Shown in pieces: positions 1 through 10,900 of a stretch of DNA of 40,184 nt. The translations under genes were made by a program, and so were the position numbers. The notes under the pieces are model-generated. The model saw nothing but the letters and a program-made list of their open reading frames with translations. It was not told where the DNA came from and made no database searches. This stretch comes from Rhizophagus sp. LPA8_4_AMF. Taxonomy: Eukaryota; Glomeromycota; Glomeromycetes; Glomerales; Glomeraceae. The stretch's first letter is position 1. Each line of letters starts with the position of its first letter. The DNA lies in contig JADRCO010000267.1 in assembly GCA_021464525.1 (NCBI GenBank), positions 1-40,184 of the forward strand, written 5' to 3'.

Positions 1-110
1 GGGAATCAAATTTAATCAGTCGATCCTGGACTCCTGCGGAGCCAGGATCAACCAATCAAATTTGATTTACCCAATATCACAGTTATTCGGCACATTTTGC
101 CGAATAAGTG
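1..110. repeat. Inverted-repeat-rich fragment (possible MITE end)
   Basis: Two hairpins lie close together. GATCCTGG (22-29) pairs with CCAGGATC (42-49). TTATTCGGCA (83-92) pairs perfectly with TGCCGAATAA (98-107) across a 5-nt loop. The stretch is richer in GC than its surroundings. It looks like part of a small inverted-repeat element cut by the window edge; no termini or target duplication can be assigned. Confidence 0.45.
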
Positions 111-315
111 ATTTACCGGTATCCTGGTACACGATTTATTGTCAAATACTTTTTATTTCTATTCCGTTTTCTTAAGACACGCTGGAAAACTGCTTCGAGC
201 CCCGATTAATTTAACCTTATTTCGATCCTCATAATCATTTTTAATTATAAAAAATCATTTACCTCAGTTTTTTAAATAAAATCAAATTGATAATTTAATG
301 ATATATGAAAAAAAG

Positions 316-489
316 AATTATTTAAATTACAAACTAAGAAACTTGTAAAATATTTTACTACTCTATACTTAGTGTTTAAATAATTACTGAAATAAAAGAA
401 GAGAATACATATTGATGAAAAATTATTTAAATTACAAACTAAGAAATTTGTAAAATATTTTACTACTCTATTCTTAGTGTTTAAATAAC
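316..489. repeat. Direct repeat of about 69 bp, two copies
   Basis: Copies at about 316-384 and 421-489 differ at only a few positions, with starts 105 bp apart, the same spacing as the micro-exon units. On the minus strand each copy contains CTTAG-TTT-GTAATT (triplets at 331-333 and 436-438). Each therefore resembles one intron/micro-exon unit lying downstream of the gene 1 kinase exon. Confidence 0.7.
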
Positions 490-578
490 TCTAAAAAAAG
501 GAAGAAAAGGAACTAAAATAATATCTTTGTTGTATATAGAAAAGTATTTTGGATTTTAAAAATTTCACAAATATATAG

Positions 579-601
579 TTAATCTTCACATACTTTAATT
601 T
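579..601 (-). other. Possible alternative terminal exon of gene 1
   Basis: If the GTATGTATAT motif just after the codons for NSL is used as a donor, and ATTATTTAG at 602-610 as acceptor, this 23-nt exon continues phase 1 with E-I-K-V-C-E-D and then TAA (579-581). This would replace the low-complexity tail MYMIYIKVVDSYIIILY of the read-through frame, which looks more like translated intron than protein. Transcript data are not visible here, so this remains a guess. Confidence 0.4.
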
Positions 602-628
602 CTAAATAATAAGTAAATAAAGAATTAC

Positions 629-1946
629 TTAGTATAAAATAATTATATAAGAATCAACTACTTTTATATATATCATATACATACCCAATGAATTTATGAT
701 ACAATCATCTAAATTTTCACTTGCTGGATTGTCATTCAAATTTTCACCAGTAAAATTATGTAAGCAACTTGTATAAAATGCTTGTGGGTGAGATTTAGTA
801 TTAAGATTGTTATACCCAATTGGTGCATTCATAAATTCCATAATGTTGCTTTTCAATTCTTCATCAATATCTTTAATTTCCTTTTCATAAGGAAGAATAA
901 TCCATTTTTCAATAATATTTAAAACCTCTTTAGAAGATGGCCTTTTCAACGGATCTTTATCCCAACATTTTTTCATCAAATCTGTATAATGTTTTGGAGT
1001 ATTTTCAATAATTTCAGGACGTTCATCTTTACAAATACTTAAAGTAAGTTGAAAATTATGTGCTCTATCATTAAATGGTTGAACTCCAGATGTAAACTCC
1101 CACATAATCATAGAAAAACTATATATATCACTAGTTGGAGTGTAAGGGTTATTTCTTAAAACTTCAGGTGCCATAAATGGTATAATTCCATAAATTTTGC
1201 CTTTTCCTAAAGATGATTTTATAGATTGACATAATCCCAAATCACTAATATAAACTTTATCCACTTTATTTTTTTCACTTTCTTTGTCCTTTTCATCCTC
1301 TTTATTCTTATGATATAAAATATTGCCATCATGAAAATCACAATGAATAAGCTTTTGCTCATGTATTTCATTAAGTCCAGAAATAATTCTATACAACATA
1401 TGTAATTTTTGTTTCCAATTATATTTGACTATTTCTTCTAAATTACTTCTTAAATTACCTTTGTTTGCATAATCCATTACTACTATATATTTAGGATTAT
1501 TAGGCATAGCATTATTAGGTATAGCATCATTAGGTATAGCATCATTAGGTGTATCAGTAGGTAAAAGTCTTGTATTTTTTGTAAATCCATATAAATTAAT
1601 AATTTCATATGAATTGGAGCAACTTCTATGATATTTCCACTATAAAATCAAATATTAATATAAATATAGTAAATAAAATAGGCTAAATTAAAAGTTGAAA
1701 TAAATAATATATTATCATACTTCATTTAAAAATTTATTTAAATTCTCATTATTTTCATTCAACTTATTGAGACATTTAAAAACTACTTCTTTACTTCCAT
1801 TTTTATTTGTCCAAATAGCCTTATATATAGTACCGAATCCTCCTTCATCAAGGTATTCAATATTATTAAATTTATCATAAGGAATCCACTTTAAATCTTT
1901 TTCAAGAATAAATTTATCTATAATTTCGTTTCCACTTTTTCCAAAT
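629..1946 (-). CDS. Gene 1 kinase domain exons (TKL-type protein kinase)
   Basis: Exon 1721-1946 opens FGKSGNEIIDKFILEK, then KDLKWIPYDKFNNIEYLDEG with the glycine-rich loop GGFGTIYKAIW and the VVFKCLN lysine strand. Its donor is GTATG, phase 0 after LNE. Exon 629-1639 begins WKYHRSCSNSYEIINLYGFT. It carries VVMDYANKGNL (hinge), the catalytic loop IHCDFHDGNIL (Asp and Asn kept, HRD Arg replaced by Cys), SDLGLCQ in place of DFG, APEVLR and the C-lobe CWDKDPLKRPSSKEV. The DLG variant is common in this fungal family and does not by itself mean inactivity. Three TATA/GCAT-type NDAI(P) repeats precede the hinge. The open frame runs to 629. A donor GTATGT after NSL and a terminal exon 579-601 (EIKVCED, stop) is a plausible alternative end. 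Confidence 0.9.
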
Positions 1947-4900
1947 CTATAAATTTAAATAATCGAGTTATATTAAAATTTATATTATAATTTTTGTTAA
2001 AACTAAAAAAAAAAAATGATTATGCTTACTCTAAATTTAAAAATAGAAATATAAACAATTTAATAAGACTTAGCTTATATACAAAATAATATCAGATATA
2101 TTATAACTTATAATTTGATATAACTTACCAACTAATACAGTAAGTTATTAATTATTTTTTAAAATTAAAAAATCAGTAAACAAAATTATGAATAAATATA
2201 TAATAATAAATTATATAAATAATGTATAACTTACAATCTAAATAAATCAATAAAAAATATTGTTAGTTAAGGTTATATAATTACAAACAGATAATAACAT
2301 TATTATAATTATTAAATCAATGACTTACTTTCTAGTATATTATTAAATAATTAAATCATATGTTATGTAAATATTTAAATATGTTATAATAAACTAAATA
2401 AATAAAGTATAACTAACTTACTTGCTATATTATTAAATAATTTTTTAAATAAAGAATTTAATTAATTTATAAATATATACTAATAAGTTTCAATAAATAA
2501 TATATAACTTACTCGCTATATTATTAATTAATTATTTAAGTAAAAAATTTGGTTAGTTTAAATTATACAAGTATAATAAATTATATAACAATAAATAACT
2601 TACATCCTATATTATTAAGTAATTTTAAATAAAAATTTAGTTAGTTAAATTGCATACAAATATATAAATTTATAATAATAAAATTAAATAAATTAATCGC
2701 TCATTATTAGTATTATGTAACCAATAACTGCCACTTATATCATACTCTACTTTTACTATAAGCATATTCCAAATAGATTTTTTAATATAAAAACTTATTT
2801 ATCATATTCCAATTAATTGTTATAATTTTAGCCAAAACTATATAATCATAAAACACCAGTAATAATGAATAGCAAATTTTAAATAAATAACTTACTTCCT
2901 ATATAAAAAAATTATAGTTAGTTTAATTATATAAAATTATTGTAAATATTTAAATTTTTAAATGAATGACTTACTCCCTATAATAAATAATTTTTCAATA
3001 AAGAATTTTGTTAAATTAAATATTACACAAATATATAATAATAGAATTAAATATAACTTACAATCTATAGTAAATTATAAAATAATTTGTAAATAAATAA
3101 TTAGTTATAGTATTTTTAGTATTATTCAATATAATATAGATATAATGTAAATAAATAACTTACACCCTAAAATGTTAAATAATTTTTTAAAAATTTAGTT
3201 ACAGAGATTAAATATTATATAATGTATGATATAAAATAATAAATAACTTACACCCTATTATTTTAATAATTTTTTCAATCAAAAATATAAAAATTTAATT
3301 CAAGCTTAAATATTTTATAAACATATAATGATAAAATTTAATAAATAATTTGTAACTTACAAACTAATATAATAAATTAATAATTTGATTTTTAAATAAA
3401 ATATTTAATTAGTTTAAAATAATACAAATAATAAAATTAATAATTAATTTATAACTTACCTACTATAATGATAGTAAATCAACAAATAAAAATTTAATTA
3501 ATTAAATTAAATATAAATAATATCATATAGAAAATAATAAAATTATATAACTTACATTCTATATTATATTATTAATTAATTTTTTTTAAATTAAAGAATT
3601 TAATTAGTTCTAATTATATGCAAATAAATATATAAATATATAATTATGAAATTAAATAAATGGCTTACGTGCTATATTGTTAAATAAGTTTTAAATGTAA
3701 AATTTTAAATTATATGTTAATAACATAAAAATATTTAATAAAATTTATAATTTATAATTTACCAGCTATAATAGATTTTTTTATAAATAAAATGTTTAAT
3801 TAGTTAAATTAAATATAAGTATTATATAAATATATAATAATAGAATTTAAAATTTATTTATACTTACCAACTGTAAATAATTATTTAAATGAAAAATTTA
3901 GTTAGTTTAAATATTATATAGTATATAATAATAAAATTAAATAAGTAACTTACTCCCTATTATTATTAAATAATTATTTAAATAAAAAATTTAGTTAGTT
4001 TAAATTATAAATATATAATAATAAAATTAAATAACTTACAGCCTATATTATTGAATAATTTTTAAGTAAAGAATTTAGTTAGTTTAATTATATGTAAATA
4101 TTATATAAATATTTACAATAAAATTAAATAAATAGCTTACTAACTATATTATTAATTAGTAAAAAAATAAATAATAAGTATAATTAGCTTATACTATACT
4201 GTATATAATAAAAATTAAAAACTAATTTATAACTTACAAGCTATAATTAATAGATTATAAAATAATTTTTTAAATAAAAAAATTAATTAGTATAAATAAA
4301 TAAATATAAATGATATTGAATAACTTGTGAGTTGTAACTTACTAACTGTAATAAATTATTAATAATTATTTAAATATTAGTTCAAGTTATATACAAGTAA
4401 TATATAATAATAAAATCGAATAAATAACTTATAACTTACCAGCTAAATTTTTTAAATAAATAAGAAATTTAATTAGTTTATTTACATATTACATAAATAT
4501 ATATTTGTAAAATTATGTAAGTAATTTATAACTTACCAGCTATATAATAATTTAAAAATAAAAATATTTAGTTAGTTTAAATATTATATAAATATATAAA
4601 AAATAAAATAACTTACATCCTATAATAATAAAAATAAAGAATTTTAGTTAGCTTAAATATTGAATAAATATAATAATAGTATTAATAAATAACTTATAAT
4701 TTACCAGCTTAAATAAATTACCAAATAATTTTTTAACAAAAAAATTTTAATTAGTTTAATTGTAAATAAATATTATATAAATTCATAATAATAGAGTTAT
4801 ATTAAATAACTAACACCCTATATTATTAAAATATAAAAAATTAATTAATTTAAATATTTATTTAATAATTAAGTTGAATAAACTAATAACTTACCGCCTA

Positions 4901-7900
4901 TATTATTAAATAATTTTAAATAAAGTTTAGTTAATATATATATATATTATATTAATACCGTATATAATAATGCATACCAACTATAATAAACAATTGACAA
5001 AAATAATATTAGTCTAATTATATGTAAATATTATATAATTATATAATAACAGATTTAATTAAATAATTTATAATTTACCAACTAATAATAAATTATCAAA
5101 TAAATTTTTAAATAAAATTGAGTTAATTTAAATTATGTAAAAATATTATCATAAGATTAAATAAATAACTTTTAACTTACTAGCTATAATAAATTATCAA
5201 ATAATATTTTAAATAAAAATTTAGTTAGTTCAGATTTATTATAATAATATATAACAATAAAATTAAATATATGACTTACCCCCTTATATTATTTAAAAAA
5301 AAAATTAGTTAATATAATTATTTATAAGATTATTATAATGATATAAATATATTACAATAAATTAAATAAATAACTTACATACTAAATAATTAAATAATTA
5401 TTTAAATATTAATATAATTAAATTATGTAAATACAATTAAAAATACAATAATAAAAATAAATAGCTTACTTCCTATATTATTAAGTAGTTTTTTTAAGTA
5501 AACAATTTAAACAATTAATTTTAGTATATTGAATTTTCATATAAATAATTAAAAAAAATGATTTATACTTACTAACTATAAAAAATTGCAAATAATTTTT
5601 AAATAAAATATTTAGTTATACAACTATTATACTATAAATATATTATAATAACAAACTGTAATTGTGTAAATAACTTACGTTCTATATTAAATAAATTTTT
5701 AAATAAGAAGTTTAATTAATTTAACTAATATATAATAATATAATTAATAGATATTAAACTTACTTTTTATATCTTTAATTAAAAAAAAATTAGTGAATTT
5801 AGTAATTTAAATATTAAAAATATATAATATAATAATCAGATAAATAATTTAGCTTACCAACTATAATATATTATTAAATAAATTTTTTAAATAAAAAATT
5901 TAATTAGTTTACTTATATAAATATGTAATAATAAATTAAAAATAACTTACATCCTGTATTAATATTAATAAAAAAATTTAGTTAGTTTAAATATATGAAT
6001 ATAAAATATTATATTAAAATTGAATGAATACTAACCTCCTATATTTTAAAAATTTTGAATAAAAATTTAGTTAATTTAGATTATATAAAAGTATTTTATG
6101 TAAATATGTAATAATAAAAATAAATGGATAATTACCTTCTACCATATTTTTAATAATTATTTAAATAAATAATTAAGTTAATTTAATTATAATAATACTA
6201 TATAAGTATTTAGTAATAAATTGAATAAATAATTTATAATTTACCAGCTATAATAAATATTTTTTAGTAAAAAATCATTAATTTAAAATATATAATTAAA
6301 TAAATAATTTATAATTTACCAACTATAATGATTATTAAATAAATTTTAATTAAAATTAAATTAGTTTAATTATATTATGATAATATAATAAAATTAATAA
6401 CGAATTAATAATCATAACTTACGAACTATAATAAATAAATAAATAATTTTTTAAATAAAGAATTTAATTAATTCAAATTATACTATATAAAGATTATATT
6501 ATAGTAATAATAAATAACTTACTTCCTATATTATATAAAGAATAAGAAGAATTAGTTTAATTAATTGTATAATAAAAGTAATAAAATTAAATAAATATCT
6601 GAAATATTTTAACTTACTAACTATAAATAAATAAGTGATTTTTAAATAAAATTTAGTTAATTTAAACAATATTATGTAAATTTATGATAATAATTTAATA
6701 TATTAAATACTTACGCTCTATGTTATTAAATAATTTATCAAATATTAAATTTAAATTAGTTTAAGTTATATAGAAATAACAAAAAAAATATATAAATAAT
6801 TCATAACTTACGGCCAACTATAATTAATTATTGAAACAAACATTTATTAATTATATGTAAAGTGTGCAATAATATATAAAAAATAACTTTTAACTTACCA
6901 ACTATAATAATTTACCAAATAATTTTTTAAATAAAATTTAATTAGTTACGGCATGATTTCCTGACGAATGATTTCCCAACAGGACATTTGCCCGACAGTT
7001 TTTGCCAGGGTTATGCAAAGTTATGCATGAACATGTGATCAAACAGCCAGTGTTAGACTGTCAGAAAAATGTCCTGTCAGGAAACCGTCTGTAAGCAGTT
7101 TAAATTATATGCAAATATTATATAATAATATTATTAACTCACTTCCTATATTATTAAAAAAAAAATGAATTTAATAAGTGTAAATTATATGTAAATATTA
7201 ACAGTTAACAAATAACTTATAGCTTACCAACTATAATAAGTTACCAAATAATTTTTAAATAAAAAATTTTTAAATTAATTCAAATTATAAATAGTAAAAT
7301 TATATAAATAAACTTATACTTTACCAACTATAATATAATTTTTTAAATAAGGAGTTAATTAATTCAAAATTTATGTAAGTATATAATAATAGGGTTTGTT
7401 TTTTATCGCACCCGCGATATGTCGCACCCCTATAATGTATTACATGTAAAAGTCAAAAATAACATTCTCAACCCTTTTGATATATTAGGAAAACTTGTAG
7501 TGCGGCCAAAAATAAGCATAGTTTAAGGTTTCTTATAGTACATAATATGTGTATAAGGTCTCACGCCAGGATTTTTTAAAAATGGGAAATAAATCTTAAC
7601 CAAGTCACGTGATCAATATGATCGACATAATTAATATATAAAAATTGCCAAAAAAGGGAGATGCGATATAGCGCAGGCGCGAAAAAAACATATTCCAATA
7701 ATAATAATAAAATTAATAATTTATAACTTACGACCTATAATAAATTACAAAATAATTTTTAATTAGATTAATTTAATTATAAATAGACATTATATAAACA
7801 TAATATAATGATAAATTATATAAATAACTTACATCCTATGTAATTTCATTTAATAAAAAAAGCTAATTAGTTTAAATGATATTTATAAGATTAAATAAAT

Positions 7901-10900
7901 AATTTATAACTTACCAGCTATGATAAATTATTAATAAAAAATTTGATTAATTTAATTATATGCAAATATAATAATAGAATTAAATAAATATTTTATAACT
8001 TACTGACTATAATAATCAATTGTTAAATATTTTTTTTTAAAATAAAAATTTAATTAGTTTAATAAATCATATATAAACATTATATAAATATAATAATAAA
8101 ATCAACAAATAATTTATAACTTACCAGCTAGTATTAAAAAAATTTTTAAAATAAAAAATTTAGTTAATTTAATTATAAATATTATTTAATTATATAATAA
8201 TAGAATTAAATAATTAAATAAATAATTTATTTGTAACTTACTAACTATAATAAATTTTTTAATTTAAAAATTTAATTAGTTTCAACTATATATAAACATA
8301 TAAACAATAATATTAAACAAATAATTTATAACTTACAAACTATAATAAATTACCCAAATAATTTAGTAAATAAAAATTTAAATAATTTAAATATATAATA
8401 AGATTAAATATATAGCTTATAACTTACTAACTATAAAAGAATTTCAATCCAAAAAAAATAAGGTTAACTTAATTATATATAATATTATTAAATATACAGT
8501 ATAATAAATAAATAACTTACATCCTATATTATAAATAATAAATAAAAAAATAATTAGTTTAAGCCATATATAGTAAAATTAAACAAATAATTTATGACTT
8601 ACCAACTATAATAAATTACAAATAAATTTTAAATAAATTTAATTAGTTTAAGTTATATTTATATTATAAGTATAATTAGATAAATAATGAATTTGTAACT
8701 TACCAACTATAACAAAATTTAATTTTTAAATAAAAAATTTAGTTATTATAAATTATATATGCAGTATATAAATAAATAATAAAATTAAGTAAATAATATA
8801 ACTTACTCACTGTAATAAATTATTAAATGGTATAAATTTAGTTATATATAAATATTGTATATTAATAGAATTAAATAATTAAGTAATTTATACTTACTGG
8901 CTATTATAAATTATCAAGTAAATTTAATTAATATGAATTATATTTATATATATATAATAATAATAATTAAATAACCTATAACTTACCAACTATAATAAAT
9001 TATAAATAATAAATTTAATTATTAAGCATTATTTATAAATACAATAAAGTCATATAATAATAAAATTAATAAATAACTTATAACTTACCAACTATAATAA
9101 ATTATAAAATAATAAAAATATAATTAGTGTTTTATATATAATAATAAATAAATAAATAATTTATAACTTACTAGCTATGATAAAATCACAAATAATAAAA
9201 ATTAATTAATAAGTATTATTTATAAATATAATAAAAATATAAGAGTATATTGCTAAATATCACCGCTGGTGATTGTCACCTTCCAGAGTTAAGATAGAAT
9301 TTTGGGCAGAATTAATAATGTCATGAAATTCTGCCCGTTAATATTTGCTAATGCTGGTGCGGTGAGAATCACCTGCAGTGAGATTTAGCAATGCCCAAAA
9401 TATAATAATGAAATTATTAAAAAATTTACTCCCTATATTAAATAAAATTTAAATAAAAATTAATCGTATAAATATTATAAAAATACATAAATAAATTAAA
9501 TAATAGTAATCCATAGCTTACAATCTAAAATAATAACCAATAAAAAAGATTCAATTAATTTAAATTATGTATAAATAATATAAAATATATAATGATTAAA
9601 TTAAATAAATAGCTTACTTCCTACATTATTAAGTAATTTTTTTTAATAAATAAAAAAAATTTAATTAGTTTAAATATTATAAGTATAATAATAAACTAAT
9701 AAACAAGTAATTTATAACTTACGGACTAAAAAAAATTATTAAATAAGAATTTAATTAGATTAAAATATATAAATATTAATAAAAATTCAATAAAAATCAA
9801 ATAAACAACTTACAATCTAAAAAAATTGCCAATTATTTTTTTAATTAAAAAATTTAATTAATTCAAATTATTTATAAGTATAATAATACAAATATATAAT
9901 AAAATTAAATAACTTACATTCTATTAAAATAAATTATTAAATGATTTTTTAAATAAACAACTTAATTAGTATAATACTAAATAAAATATAATAATAAATT
10001 TAATAAGTGACTTACGTTCTATATGATTAATTTTTAAATATATAATTTAAAAATTTAATTAGTTTAATTATATAAATCATATATCATTTATATAATAATA
10101 GTAACTTACTTCCTATATTATTAAATAATTTTTAAATAATAAAAATTTTGTTAGTTTAAATTATGACAGAATTAAACAAATAATTTATAACTTACCAGCT
10201 TTAATAGATTACCAAATAATTTTTTAAATAAAAAATTTAATTAGTTTAAATTTAATATTAAACATATTATATAAATATATAAACATATAATAAAAAATTA
10301 ATAAATAACTTACAGACTATATTATTAAATAATTATTTAAATAAAAAATTTAATTAGTTCAAATTATATAAGTATTATATAAACATATAATTTAAATAAC
10401 ATATAACTTACGATCTAAAATAAATTTTTAAATAAATAATTTAGATACTTAGATTAAGTAAATATCAAATAAATATTTATAATAAAATTAAATAAATAAC
10501 TTACCATCTATAATAAATTATGAAATAATTTTTTAATAACAATATAGGTAAATTTGAATTATTATAAATAATACAGATTTTTTAAATTGTCTAAACTTAT
10601 CAGAATTACAAACACATAAATATTTAACAGTAAAATTAAAATAAATAACTTACACCCTAATATATTAATTATTAAAAATAAAAATTTAATTAGTAAAACT
10701 ATTATACAAACATTTAATATAAAAATATATAATTTATAACTTACACCCTATTATTAAATATTTATTTAAATAAGAATTTAGTACATTATACAAGCATTTA
10801 AAAAAGAATTTTAAATAAATAACTTACGTGCTATATTATCAAAAGATTATTTAATAAAATTTAATTAGTTAAATTATTTATATAATATATAATCAATAAT

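Larger units (their letters stand above)
5764..9174 (-). other. Gene 1 micro-exon array, block C (first transmembrane segment)
   Basis: Exons: 9172 CTA, 9089 TTG, 8987 TTG, 8898 CCA, 8807 TGA, 8704 TTG, 8603 TTG, 8521 GAT, 8428 TTA, 8337 TTT, 8242 TTA, 8125 CTG, 8004 TCA, 7915 CTG, 7833 GAT, 7732 GTC, 7325 TTG, 7228 TTG, 7143 GAA (donor GTGAG), 6899 TTG, 6822-6827 TTGGCC (6 nt), 6715 AGC, 6618 TTA, 6523 GAA, 6423 TTC, 6320 TTG, 6245 CTG, 6136 AAG, 6036 GAG, 5951 GAT, 5858 TTG, 5764-5772 ATATAAAAA (9 nt). Phase-1 peptide: TIVAMIVGFIFTVTGCLVGI, then VGQLRILAEGGFDIK. With the preceding Trp this is a textbook hydrophobic helix. The TGA exon is read as part of Met and Ile codons. Confidence 0.82.
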
